64,000 nucleotides of DNA from Leptolyngbya sp. PLA1 (GTDB lineage: Bacteria > Planctomycetota > Phycisphaerae > Phycisphaerales > UBA1924), in assembly GCA_021405315.1 (NCBI GenBank), contig QWIH01000007.1, positions 1 through 64,000 on the forward strand. Reading direction: 5' to 3'. The notes under the pieces were generated by a model that did not search any database, was not told where the DNA came from, and saw only the letters and a program-made list of their open reading frames with translations. The first letter of the stretch is position 1. Each line of letters starts with the position of its first letter. The translations under genes and the position numbers were made by a program. Shown in pieces: positions 8,641 to 17,142 of this stretch.

Positions 8641-10701
8641 TCAGCCGATGGGCTGGGCGGAAAGCCCGCGCACGCTCGCCTCGCGGCGCTTGCGGCCTGC
8701 GGCCTCGGCGGGCTTCTCGGCCTCCGCGAAGTCCTCGCCGAAGCGGAACAGCCGGAACGAGTTGCCGATGACGAAGAGGTCGCCCGCGAAGTGGTAGAGC
8801 GCCGCCAACGGCAGCGCCGCCGCGCCGATCTCCTTGGTGCCGGTCACCGCGAGCACCAGCCCGGCCGCCGCGATCAGGACCGAGGCGATGATGTTCTGGG
8901 TGATGATGGCGCGGGTGCGCCGGGAGAGCTCGATGAGGAAGGGCACGCGCGACAGATCGTCGTTCATGAGCGCGACGCCGGCCGAGTTGGCCGCGATGTC
9001 CGAGCCCGTCAGGCCCATCGCCACGCCCACGTCCGCCGCCGCCAGCGAGGGGCCGTCGTTGATGCCGTCGCCAACCATCAGCGTGCGGTAGCCACCCTTC
9101 ACGAGCGACTCGATCTGCTCGTGCTTCTCCTCCGGCAGGCACTCGGCCTCGACCGCGTCGGCGCCGACGGCCTGGCCGACGCGCCGCGCCACGCTCAGGC
9201 GATCGCCCGTGAAGACCGCGATGAGCTTCACCTGCAGGTCGCGAAGGTGCTGGATGACGTTGCGGGTGTTGGTGCGGATGGTGTCCTCGAGGCCCACGGC
9301 GCCGAGGTACTGCCCGTTGCGCATCACGTGCACGCCGGTCATGCCCTCGATGGAGTTCTGCACGTCCTCGAGCACGGGCTTGATCCCGGGCTGGAGCTCC
9401 ACGAGCCAGCTCGCACGTCCGACGCAGATCTCTCCCATGCTGGTGCGAGCGCGGACGCCCCGCCCATGGATTTCCTCGTAGTCGTTCGTGCCGTCGGGGG
9501 TCAGCCGGGCCTGTGCCCCGGTGGCGAGGATGGACTGCGCGAGGGGGTGATTGCTGTGCTGCTCGCCGTTGATCGCCGCCGCCAGCAGGTCCGCGCCCTC
9601 CACGCCCGGGGCGGGCGACAGACGAGTGACCTGGAACTTGCCCGTGGTCAGGGTGCCGGTCTTATCGAAGACGACCGCGTTGACGTTGGCCGCGGCTTCG
9701 AGGTGATTGGGGGCCTTGATCATGATGCCCAGCCGCGCCGCCGCTGCAAACGCCGCGAGCATCGCGCTCGGGCTCGACAGCAGGAGTGCCGACGGGCAGG
9801 CGACGACCAGGACCGTCACGCCGGTGATCGCGGCCTGGGCCCGCACGGCGTCGTTCTCGGAGCGGGCCATCACGAACCACGCGATCGCCGCCGCCGCGAG
9901 CACCACGGGAACGAAGAACCGGGCCACCTGCTCGATGAGCATCTGGCGGGGTGTGCGGCTCTGCTCCGCGGAACGGATGAGCCCCATCACTTTCCCGATC
10001 GTCGTATCCGCGCCGATCCGGGTCACCTCGATGTCGATGCCGCCCGAGATGTTCGTCGTGCCGGCGTAGACCTGGTCTCCCACGGCCACTTCCGCGGGCA
10101 CAGCCTCGCCGGTCAGTGAGGCCTGGTTGATCGTCGTGCGGCCCGTGGCGACCCGGCCGTCCACCGGGAGGTTCTCGCCGGGCCGGACGCGGACGAGGTC
10201 ACCGACCCTGACCGACGCGATGCCGATCTCTTCCTCGCGGCCCTCTCGCACCACGCGGGCGCGCGTCGGCGTCAGCCTCACGAGTTGCTCGATGGCTCGC
10301 TGCGCCCCGCTCGCAGACCGCCGAACCAACTGCCCGAAGACCACCAGGATGAACGCAAGCCACCCCGCGGTGATGTACTCCCCGATGGCCACCGCCGCGA
10401 GAATGGCCAGCGCGGCAAGGGACGAACTGGACACCCGGGCCGTGCGGACCTCGATCCACGCGGCCATGAGCAGAGGAATGGAGAGCAGGGCCGCCCCGAC
10501 CATCGCGGGGATGTTCGCGACCTTCGGCGGGACCATGCCGGTCAGCTTGGCGACAGTCGCCGCCGCGATGAGCACGCCTCCCACCAGCGTGAACAGAATC
10601 CACCGTTCGATCGCGATCTCATGGTGGGAGCAACACTGGACTCCCTCGCTCTCTTCGGAATGGTGGTGCGTGTGGTTATGGGTGTGGGCGTGCTCGGCCA
10701 T
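8641..10701 (-). CDS. P1B-type heavy-metal-transporting ATPase (CPS motif, His-rich N-terminus)
   Basis: 686 residues from ATG 10701, chosen because CGGAG lies 7 nt upstream and the protein then opens with the metal-binding stretch HAHTHNHTHHH. Two Cys follow (VQCC, residues 21-24). It has the P-type ATPase order: membrane helices, actuator loop SLTGEAVP (near 195-202), helices with ACPS at 301-304, phosphorylation motif DKTGTLT at 346-352, SNHPLAQ (HP motif), GDGINDGPSL and C-terminal helices. P1B pumps expel Zn, Cd, Pb, Cu or Co. The usual motif is CPC, CPH or SPC; here it is CPS. GDGINDGPSL also differs from the common GDGINDAPAL. The His-rich tail suggests Zn or a similar ion (inference). 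No N-terminal CxxC metal-binding domain is present. Confidence 0.88.
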   Translation of the reverse strand: MAEHAHTHNHTHHHSEESEGVQCCSHHEIAIERWILFTLVGGVLIAAATVAKLTGMVPPKVANIPAMVGAALLSIPLLMAAWIEVRTARVSSSSLAALAILAAVAIGEYITAGWLAFILVVFGQLVRRSASGAQRAIEQLVRLTPTRARVVREGREEEIGIASVRVGDLVRVRPGENLPVDGRVATGRTTINQASLTGEAVPAEVAVGDQVYAGTTNISGGIDIEVTRIGADTTIGKVMGLIRSAEQSRTPRQMLIEQVARFFVPVVLAAAAIAWFVMARSENDAVRAQAAITGVTVLVVACPSALLLSSPSAMLAAFAAAARLGIMIKAPNHLEAAANVNAVVFDKTGTLTTGKFQVTRLSPAPGVEGADLLAAAINGEQHSNHPLAQSILATGAQARLTPDGTNDYEEIHGRGVRARTSMGEICVGRASWLVELQPGIKPVLEDVQNSIEGMTGVHVMRNGQYLGAVGLEDTIRTNTRNVIQHLRDLQVKLIAVFTGDRLSVARRVGQAVGADAVEAECLPEEKHEQIESLVKGGYRTLMVGDGINDGPSLAAADVGVAMGLTGSDIAANSAGVALMNDDLSRVPFLIELSRRTRAIITQNIIASVLIAAAGLVLAVTGTKEIGAAALPLAALYHFAGDLFVIGNSFRLFRFGEDFAEAEKPAEAAGRKRREASVRGLSAQPIG

Positions 10702-10722
10702 GAAACACTCCGGAATGACAAA

Positions 10723-10741
10723 CCCGTCCAGAACGGACGGG
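10723..10741. promoter_or_regulatory. perfect inverted repeat upstream of the metal ATPase
   Basis: CCCGTCC-AGAAC-GGACGGG, seven perfect base pairs around a five-base loop. It lies 22 bp before the ATPase start, between any promoter and the Shine-Dalgarno. It could be an operator for a metal sensor or an mRNA hairpin. Confidence 0.35.
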
Positions 10742-10854
10742 CGAGAGTCTAGACGGACTGCCCTGGCCGCGGCGCGCAGCCTGAGCCCGGACATCCACCC
10801 TACGCCCGGGGGAGCCGCCCGGTTCGCGCCGGAGTTCACGGCGGAGCCTCCCAC

Positions 10855-10889
10855 AAAAAAGACCCCCGGCATTGGTAGTGCCGAGGGTC
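10855..10889 (-). terminator. rho-independent terminator of the dockerin-type gene
   Basis: On the minus strand an 11-bp stem (GACCCTCGGCA / TGCCGGGGGTC, one mismatch) with a 7-nt loop, followed directly by six T. It lies 34 bp after the stop codon at 10924. Confidence 0.88.
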
Positions 10890-10923
10890 GGGGGATCGCT
10901 TCAAGGATCGTTCGATCCGAGAC

Positions 10924-11898
10924 TTACGGGCACTCGCCTCCGGCGACCACATTGATCAGGGCCTGCACGTCGTCCTGGTCGACGTTGCCGTCCTGGTTGA
11001 AGTCCGGGTCGCGGCCGGTCGGGTTCTCGCCTCCCGCGACGACGTTGGTGAGATACTGCACGTCGTCCTGGTCGGAGTTGCCGTCCTGGTTGAAGTCCGG
11101 GTCACACGGGTTGGGGCCGCCGCCGCCGGAGATTGAGAAGTTGTCGACCGCGACCGTGTTGCCCGCGCCGCCCCCGACGAAATGGCGAATGGAGGTCGGC
11201 AACGGGTTCACCGGAGACGCGCCGCCGGAGAGGTACCAGTCCACCGGGGTGACCGTGGTGGTGGCGCCGGAGACGAGGTCGGTGATGGAGATGGAGGTGA
11301 TCTGGTTCGAGGTGAACGACCACGACACGCTCAGGCGGTACCAGTGATTGGGTGCGAGGTTGCCGAACGCGGGATCGGGGAGCAGGCCGGGCTGGGCGGC
11401 CTGCACGCCGAACGAGTCAAAGGGCATGAAGGCCAGGTTCCACTCGGTGCAGGTGTTGACATCCACCCAGTTGTACAGCGTCTGCCAGAAGGTGCTGGTC
11501 GTGCTGGGCTGGAGCGAGAAACTCCCGAGATTCGGCGCGGAAGGCAGCGGCCCTCCAAATGTGACGGCGAGGTCGAAGGTGACGGTCCAGTCGCCGCCGA
11601 CGGAGAAGTCGATGTCTCGCTGGGCGCGGGCGAACGCGGTACCCCCGCCGGAAACCCCGGCCTCGAACTGCGCATCGCCGCCGGGTAGCGGCGTGATGCC
11701 CAAGGCATTGGCCTCGTAGGTGAAGACCAGCCCATCCACGGATCCCGCGACCGCCGGCAGGTACCAGCCGTCCTGCCCGGAAATGGGCGTTCCCGCCGGT
11801 GAACCGTTGTAGGTCGGTGCCTCAAAGCCCGAAACGAACTGGCCCAAGGCGGGTGCGCAGCACACCGCCAGGACGACGGACGTCGCACAAGCTCGCAT
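10924..11898 (-). CDS. secreted protein with two C-terminal dockerin-like calcium repeats
   Basis: 324 residues from ATG 11898 (GGGAGA Shine-Dalgarno). Residues 1-19 are a signal peptide ending ALG|Q. The middle (about 20-255) is rich in Gly, Thr and aromatic residues and predicted beta strands (FTYEANALG, DWTVTFDLAVTF, WYRLSVSWSF). It looks like a concanavalin-A-like jelly roll, but I do not recognise a catalytic site. The last 60 residues are two near-identical repeats, DPDFNQDGN(S/V)DQDDVQ.L.NVVAGGE, each with an EF-hand-like D-x-N-x-D-x-x-x-D loop. Such repeats are common at the ends of secreted planctomycete proteins. Whether they mediate cohesin-like binding is unknown. A terminator follows. 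Confidence 0.8.
   Translation of the reverse strand: MRACATSVVLAVCCAPALGQFVSGFEAPTYNGSPAGTPISGQDGWYLPAVAGSVDGLVFTYEANALGITPLPGGDAQFEAGVSGGGTAFARAQRDIDFSVGGDWTVTFDLAVTFGGPLPSAPNLGSFSLQPSTTSTFWQTLYNWVDVNTCTEWNLAFMPFDSFGVQAAQPGLLPDPAFGNLAPNHWYRLSVSWSFTSNQITSISITDLVSGATTTVTPVDWYLSGGASPVNPLPTSIRHFVGGGAGNTVAVDNFSISGGGGPNPCDPDFNQDGNSDQDDVQYLTNVVAGGENPTGRDPDFNQDGNVDQDDVQALINVVAGGECP
10927..11103 (-). repeat. tandem dockerin-like repeat, two copies
   Basis: Two in-frame copies of roughly 87-90 bp, nearly identical at DNA level, encoding D-x-D-F-N-Q-D-G-N-x-D-Q-D-D-V-Q. They form the C-terminus of the secreted protein ending at 10924 and look like a recent internal duplication. Confidence 0.75.
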
Positions 11899-12035
11899 GA
11901 TGAATCTCCCGCACGAATGAGCGGGGGTCACCCCACACGGGGCGAAATGCCCCAGCCGTAGGTCGCTTGTACCGCGCAGAGGGCGACCGAGCAAGCACAA
12001 CCTGATGAAACCCGCGGACCCCGCATCGGGCCGCG

Positions 12036-12299
12036 CTACTTGGCCTTGTAGTAATCCAGGTTTACCTGCACGTAGTGCTTCCACTCCGCGGGAACATCCT
12101 CCTGCTGGAAGATCGCCTTCACGGGGCACTCATCCACGCAGAGGGCGCAGTCGATGCAGGTATCCGGGTCGATGTAGAGCTGCTGCGTGGTCGCAAAGTC
12201 CGGTTCGTTCTTTGTCGGGTGGATGCAATCGACGGGGCAGACCTGCACGCAGGCCGTGTCCTTGGTGCCGATACAGGGTTCGGTGATGATGTGTGGCAT
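12036..12299 (-). CDS. ferredoxin with one [4Fe-4S] and one probable [3Fe-4S] site (7Fe type)
   Basis: 87 residues. The second cluster motif is canonical: CIDCALCVDECP near residues 48-59. The first is C-x7-C-x3-CP-x2-C (CIGTKDTACVQVCPVDC, residues 9-25). It lacks the second Cys of a normal CxxCxxC, as in 7Fe ferredoxins of the Azotobacter FdI / FdxA group, so a [3Fe-4S] centre is likely. It acts as a soluble cytosolic electron carrier. The partner cannot be told from context: the upstream gene is Der and the downstream one is a secreted protein. Confidence 0.9.
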   Translation of the reverse strand: MPHIITEPCIGTKDTACVQVCPVDCIHPTKNEPDFATTQQLYIDPDTCIDCALCVDECPVKAIFQQEDVPAEWKHYVQVNLDYYKAK

Positions 12300-12377
12300 G
12301 GTTCTTCGCCCGCTCGGGGTGAGGCTGCCGACGGGGAGCCGATCGTACCCCCCACACCCGCCTCGGTCCCGCGAGGT

Positions 12378-14063
12378 TCAGTCCTCATCGCCCTCGTCGG
12401 GGCCCTCGTCGTCGAAGTACTCGGAGGGATCATCGCCGAACTTGGACAGGTCGACCAGTTCGGAGTGCTCCTCGCTCAGCAGCGCGGCACCGGTGGGTTC
12501 GGGCCCCGCCTTCGAGGCCCCGGCGCGGCGGCCCTGCAGCCGTTCGCTCACGCCCTTGCGCCCGCGGGTGACCCGCGCGACGCCATCCCCGTCCGCGGAC
12601 GAGGCCAGGTCGTCCTCTCGCTGGCGTCGGGCACGGACCACGAGTCGGATGGGCACCTCCTCGAACGGCAGTTCCTCCCGCATCCGGTTCAGGAGGAACC
12701 GGATGTAGTTGGGCCGGAAGAGCTCGGGCTTGTTGACCACCAGCGTGATCGTGGGCGGCGCCACGCCCGTCTGCGCCACGTAGTACACCTTCGCGAAGCT
12801 GCCCACGGTGTCCGACGGACCCTGCTGCTCGATGATCCGTCTGAACAGCCGGTTGAGCTTGCCCGTGGTCACCCGCTCGCACGACTGGCGGTGCAGATCG
12901 AAGGCAAGGTCGATGGTTGCGGCGATGTTGAGCCCCGTCTTGCCCGACATGAACGCGATGGGGGCGAAGGCCAGGCCCTGCAGCTCCTTGCGGAGATAGG
13001 TCTCGTAGGTCTTGGTGGTCACGGGCCGGCCCTTGGGGTCGCGCTTGCCCTCCACCGCGTCCCACTTGTTCACGACGATGATCGCGGGCTTGAACGCCTT
13101 CTGCGCCAGCATCGCGAGCTGTTCGTCCACCTGGCTCAGCTTCTCCGTCGCGTCGATCAGGAGCAGGATCACGTCGGCCCGGTCGACGGACCGCTCGAGG
13201 CGGTCCAGCGCGTACCACTCGATCTGGTTCTGGAACGACCTCTTGCGACGGAGGCCGGCGGTGTCGATGGCAACGATGCTCCTCCCGTCCATCTCGAACC
13301 GCACGTCCACCGCGTCACGCGTCGTCCCCGGGATCTCCGAGACGATCACGCGCGGCGCACCCGCGAGCGCGTTCACCAGCGTGCTCTTCCCCGCGTTCCG
13401 CTTGCCGATGATGGCAACGTGCAGGTCCGCCGTGGCCTGCCTCGCTTCGTCCGGCGGGGTCTTGGGGAGGAGTTCGAACAACGTATCGGTGAAGTCGCGT
13501 CGGAAGTAGTTGTTCTTGGCCGAACAGGGGATCGGCTCTCCGAAGCCCAGCCCCGAGAGCTCGTGCGCGTGCGGCTCCCACTTGGGTCCGTCGACCTTGG
13601 TCGCCACGACCCGGACCGGGGGCGTGGTCCCCTTGGAAGCGCCGCGTCGGCGCCCTCGGGCCTGCCCGTAGCGACCCTCGCGCAGCAGCCTCGCGATCTC
13701 CCGGTCCGCGGGCGTCACGCCCTGCTGCGCGTCCACGCAGAACAGCACGAGGTCGGAGTTCTGCACCGCGAGCGCGATCTGCTCCTCGATCCCCTCGGTG
13801 AGCTTCGCCAGGTCGTGCCCGACCTCGTCGTAGCGGGCACCCTCCGCCGTGTACACCCCGAAGCCACCGGTGTCGATGAACTCGACGGTCTTCGCCGGCG
13901 TGCCCTTGAACGGGGGCGGCAGGTCGACGATCGCCGAAACTCGGTCGCGCGTCACCCCCGGGGTCGGGTCCACGATGGAGACCTTCGCCCCGGCGATCAT
14001 GTTCATGAGAGAACTCTTGCCGGCGTTCGGCCGGCCCACGATGGCAACGCGAGGAATAGGCAT
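12378..14063 (-). CDS. der: ribosome-assembly GTPase Der (EngA)
   Basis: A 561-residue double GTPase needed for 50S subunit maturation. First G domain: GRPNAGKSS at the N-terminus, TPGVTRD, DTGG, but TKVDG where NKxD is expected. Second G domain near residues 200-390: GKRNAGKSTL, PGTTRDA, DTAGLRRKR, NKWD. A KH-like C-terminal domain follows, ending with IRLVVRARRQRED. A further tail of about 70 residues is very acidic at its end (EYFDDEGPDEGDED). ATG 14063 gives the usual short lead before the first strand; ATG 14078 is possible. Neither has a Shine-Dalgarno. Confidence 0.94.
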   Translation of the reverse strand: MPIPRVAIVGRPNAGKSSLMNMIAGAKVSIVDPTPGVTRDRVSAIVDLPPPFKGTPAKTVEFIDTGGFGVYTAEGARYDEVGHDLAKLTEGIEEQIALAVQNSDLVLFCVDAQQGVTPADREIARLLREGRYGQARGRRRGASKGTTPPVRVVATKVDGPKWEPHAHELSGLGFGEPIPCSAKNNYFRRDFTDTLFELLPKTPPDEARQATADLHVAIIGKRNAGKSTLVNALAGAPRVIVSEIPGTTRDAVDVRFEMDGRSIVAIDTAGLRRKRSFQNQIEWYALDRLERSVDRADVILLLIDATEKLSQVDEQLAMLAQKAFKPAIIVVNKWDAVEGKRDPKGRPVTTKTYETYLRKELQGLAFAPIAFMSGKTGLNIAATIDLAFDLHRQSCERVTTGKLNRLFRRIIEQQGPSDTVGSFAKVYYVAQTGVAPPTITLVVNKPELFRPNYIRFLLNRMREELPFEEVPIRLVVRARRQREDDLASSADGDGVARVTRGRKGVSERLQGRRAGASKAGPEPTGAALLSEEHSELVDLSKFGDDPSEYFDDEGPDEGDED

Positions 14064-14133
14064 GTGAGGCCCGATCATAGGGCCGCGACATGGACCACCC
14101 CGCCCGGGACGTTCTCCGGCCCGCGTGCCCGGC

Positions 14134-16344
14134 TCAACCGGCCAGCAGCCCGATCGCCGTCGCCGTCATGGCCAGAATCGCCTTGATCAGGCCCTCGCCC
14201 GCGATGAGGCCGGAAGCCAGGCCCACGGAGTACTTCTCGGCGGACCTGCGGTGCATCAGCTCCCAGAGCATCACAAGCAGCGCGCCCGCGAAGAATCCGA
14301 TCGCGCTCGAGAAGGGGATGACCCAGGACAGGCCAAGGCCCATCGCCGATGGGAGGTACTTGCGGTACTTGGGCATGAGCTTTTCGAGGATCGGCAGCAG
14401 GATGCCCACCGCCGCCCCGACCATGATGGCGACCTGGGCCGACTGGGGCAGTTGGTCGATGCCCTTGGTGAGCACGCGGGCCACTGCCTCCCACTGGCGG
14501 GTCGCCGGGGCGGCGTACTTCTCCAGGGCCGCCTTGTTGGGGATCATCAGGAACCAGATGGGGACGATGGCCACGGTGCCGAAGAACACGCCCAGGAACT
14601 GGGCGAGGAACTGCTTGCGAGGGTTGGCGCCCAGCAGGTAGCCGCTCTTGAGGTCCGTCAGCAGGTCCGCGGACGAGCTCGCGCTGTTCGCCGCAATGCC
14701 GGCGGAGGCGAGGTTGGCCCGCACATCTCCCGGGTGAAGCACGGCGAAGACGAGCTGCATGACCCTGCCCATGGCGCCGATCGGCGTCGTGTCGGTCTCG
14801 CCCGTGGCCCGACAGGCGACCATCGAGAGGAAGAAGGAGAGGGCGACCGCGAGCACGCCCCAGTACCAGGTGATGTGGAAGCCCAGCACCTGGATCGCGA
14901 CCATGGCGATGCCGACGGGGACCAGGCCGATGATCATCCACCGCACCGGCACTTCGATATCGCTGGCGCTGGTGTCGCCCGCCTGCTTCTTGCCGATGCC
15001 GCCGAAGGCCCGCAGCACGGTCTTCCACTGCACCGCGAGCGAAGCCAGGCTCGCGAACACCATGAGGGCCGTGCCGCCCCAGAGCGACCACGTGGTCACG
15101 CGGAAGGTCGTGCCGCCGAAGGCGACGGCGATGGCCCCCTCGGGCGTGCCCTCCGGATTGGTGTACCGTGCGGGGTCCGTCTGGCGTGCCTTGGCGACGG
15201 TCTCGCTGTTGAGGTCGCCCGGGCGCACGTTGAGCGGGATGTTGGTCAGGTATTTGGAGTCCCGCTCACGGGCGTCGAAGACCCAGGTGACGCCCGGATC
15301 GTGCTTCCATTCGCCGTGCTCAAAGACCATCGCTCCGCCCGGAGACTGCTTCCAGCCGCTGCCCGGCGACTCCATGTCCTTCTGCACCAGCGCGGGGCCG
15401 ACGACGGCGTAGAGCAGCAGCGAGCCCGCGAGCATCGAGAGGCAGACGCGCATGCGCGTGATCACGCCCGCCGCGATCAGCAGGACCGACAGGTCGAACT
15501 GGTAGTTGTTGAACTGCTTGCCCTGCAGCATCCAGAAGCCGCGCTCGGGCAGGCTCTCAGGGACCCGGAAGGCGAAGCCGACCGACTTCTTCATCCACTC
15601 GTTGAAACGGTCGAGGAACCCGAGCATCCCTTCGCCGGTGTTGAGAATGCCCGTCACCACCCCGACGAACATCCCCAGGAGCAGGACGTACGCGCGGAGG
15701 ACAGCCTCCCTCGACGCGGCGTGGAGGTTTCGCAGCGTTTCCGCCGCCGCCACGCCGGAGGGGAAACGCAGCCCCTCGTAGTTGATCATCTGCCGCTTCA
15801 TGGGCACCGCGAGAAAGACGCCCATGAGGCCGGTGCAGAGCGTGAAAAGGACCACGACCCAGATGGGCTGGATGTCCCAGCTCTTGATGTCCGCCGCGGT
15901 CTTGCCTTCGGGGGTTTCCGCGAGGAGCAGGAGGGCTCCGAACATGGTGGCGAGGGTGGCGCCGGTGGAGTAGCCCGCCGCCGACGCCGTGGACTGCATG
16001 CAGTTGTTCTCGAGCACGGACATCTTGGAGGCGAAGCCCAGCGTGAGGGCTCGGATGGCGTTCCAGATGACAAAGGACATGACGCAGGCGGTGATCGCCA
16101 CGCCGAACGCCCAGCCGATGGCGAGGGTCGTGTACAGGTTCGACGCAGCCATGAGCATGCCCAGCAGCCCGCCCATGAGCACCGCCCGCACCGTGAGCTG
16201 GGGCATGCGGTCGCCCTGATAGACGTGCTGCATCCAGTGCGCGTCCTTCTGCTCTGGGGTCGCGTCCGCGGGCAGCGGGGGCAGGGGCTTGCCATCGCGG
16301 TCCAGCAACTCAGCAGAGACGGATTCGGCGCCGGGTTCGCTCAT
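14134..16344 (-). CDS. OPT-family oligopeptide (or metal-chelate) transporter
   Basis: A 736-residue protein with about 14-16 hydrophobic segments. OPT features: LTVRAVLMGGLLGMLMAASNLYTTLAIGW split over the first helices, NNCMQSTASAAGYSTG near residue 115-130, GLRFPSGVAAAETLRN near 195-210, and KSGYLLGANPRKQF near 570. OPT proteins carry oligopeptides, glutathione or siderophore-metal complexes; substrate cannot be assigned here. A soluble loop of about 110 residues with KDMESPGSGWKQSPGG and WVFDARERDS interrupts the helices near 310-400. Its start lies 3 bp from the stop of the cytidylyltransferase gene on the same strand, so it may share that transcript. Confidence 0.87.
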   Translation of the reverse strand: MSEPGAESVSAELLDRDGKPLPPLPADATPEQKDAHWMQHVYQGDRMPQLTVRAVLMGGLLGMLMAASNLYTTLAIGWAFGVAITACVMSFVIWNAIRALTLGFASKMSVLENNCMQSTASAAGYSTGATLATMFGALLLLAETPEGKTAADIKSWDIQPIWVVVLFTLCTGLMGVFLAVPMKRQMINYEGLRFPSGVAAAETLRNLHAASREAVLRAYVLLLGMFVGVVTGILNTGEGMLGFLDRFNEWMKKSVGFAFRVPESLPERGFWMLQGKQFNNYQFDLSVLLIAAGVITRMRVCLSMLAGSLLLYAVVGPALVQKDMESPGSGWKQSPGGAMVFEHGEWKHDPGVTWVFDARERDSKYLTNIPLNVRPGDLNSETVAKARQTDPARYTNPEGTPEGAIAVAFGGTTFRVTTWSLWGGTALMVFASLASLAVQWKTVLRAFGGIGKKQAGDTSASDIEVPVRWMIIGLVPVGIAMVAIQVLGFHITWYWGVLAVALSFFLSMVACRATGETDTTPIGAMGRVMQLVFAVLHPGDVRANLASAGIAANSASSSADLLTDLKSGYLLGANPRKQFLAQFLGVFFGTVAIVPIWFLMIPNKAALEKYAAPATRQWEAVARVLTKGIDQLPQSAQVAIMVGAAVGILLPILEKLMPKYRKYLPSAMGLGLSWVIPFSSAIGFFAGALLVMLWELMHRRSAEKYSVGLASGLIAGEGLIKAILAMTATAIGLLAG

Positions 16345-16347
16345 TGG

Positions 16348-17142
16348 TCACTCCACAGATCCCCCCCGGGACACACAGGCTACGGACTCGGCCCTCGAGC
16401 CGCAAGCCCCGTTCTGGGTCAGCAGCACGCTTGCCACCGCCAGGTCCAGCGGCGAGTCAATGTCCACCACCGACCCCTCGGGATTCACGATCCCCCGTCG
16501 ATCCAGGCCGAAGAACTGGTGCGGGCCGGGCGTTGCACCCGGCACTTCCAGCCTCAACGCCCGGGCGGTCATGGCCAGCACCGCGCCGTCCGGAACAAAC
16601 GCGGCGGGGAGGTCCTGCCTCCGGAACACGCCGTGGTTCAGCACCGCACCCTCCCAAGGCGAGACCTGCCCGCCGTCGGACAGGCGCGCTGTCCACCACG
16701 GGTGGTGCTTGCCTACGGGTTGATAGGTCTGCACGGAGTCTGCGCCGCTCTCCACCAGCAGACGCACCGCCGCAGAAATGCACCCCGCCGGTCGCACGGG
16801 GCAGTTTGCGTACAGGATCACAATCGGGGTCGTCGGGGTCACGGCTCGCGCATGGGGAGGACGCCCCAGCCGGGTCAGTGCATCGCGGGCCGCGTCGTCG
16901 ACTCGGGCGGTGTCGCTCGCGAGGTCCGCCGGCCGCTCCAGAGGGGTGACCCCCGCCTGCGCCGCGAGAGCCAGCGCTCGCGGGTCGTCCGAGGAGACGG
17001 CGATCGTGGCGATCTCAGGCGCGGCCTTCGCCGCGTCGATGGTCCAGGTAATGCAAGGCCGCCCGCCCACGTCGCGGACGTTCTTCCCCGGCACGCCCTT
17101 GCTGCCGGCCCTCGCGAGGATGATGGCGATCGCTCCGGTCAT
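16348..17142 (-). CDS. CMP-sialic-acid-type (acylneuraminate) cytidylyltransferase
   Basis: 264 residues from ATG 17142, which overlaps the stop of the upstream Maf gene as ATGA. Signature residues: AIILARAGSKGVPGKNVRDV at residues 4-23 (the (A/R)xGSKGxxxKN nucleotide motif), GRPCITWTID, AVSSDD near 49, LASDTARVDDA, and a late EVPG...DIDSPLDLAVA, where the DIDxxxDL metal motif is typical. It activates a nonulosonic acid (sialic, pseudaminic or legionaminic acid) as a CMP sugar. Position in one coupled operon with a Maf-type transferase points to flagellin or surface-protein glycosylation. NeuA and PseF cannot be separated by eye. Confidence 0.86.
   Translation of the reverse strand: MTGAIAIILARAGSKGVPGKNVRDVGGRPCITWTIDAAKAAPEIATIAVSSDDPRALALAAQAGVTPLERPADLASDTARVDDAARDALTRLGRPPHARAVTPTTPIVILYANCPVRPAGCISAAVRLLVESGADSVQTYQPVGKHHPWWTARLSDGGQVSPWEGAVLNHGVFRRQDLPAAFVPDGAVLAMTARALRLEVPGATPGPHQFFGLDRRGIVNPEGSVVDIDSPLDLAVASVLLTQNGACGSRAESVACVSRGGSVE

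Noticed and set aside
10855..10889. Hairpin as a regulatory site of the metal ATPase
   Set aside because: On the minus strand it has a T6 tail just after the dockerin-type gene, so it is that gene's terminator.
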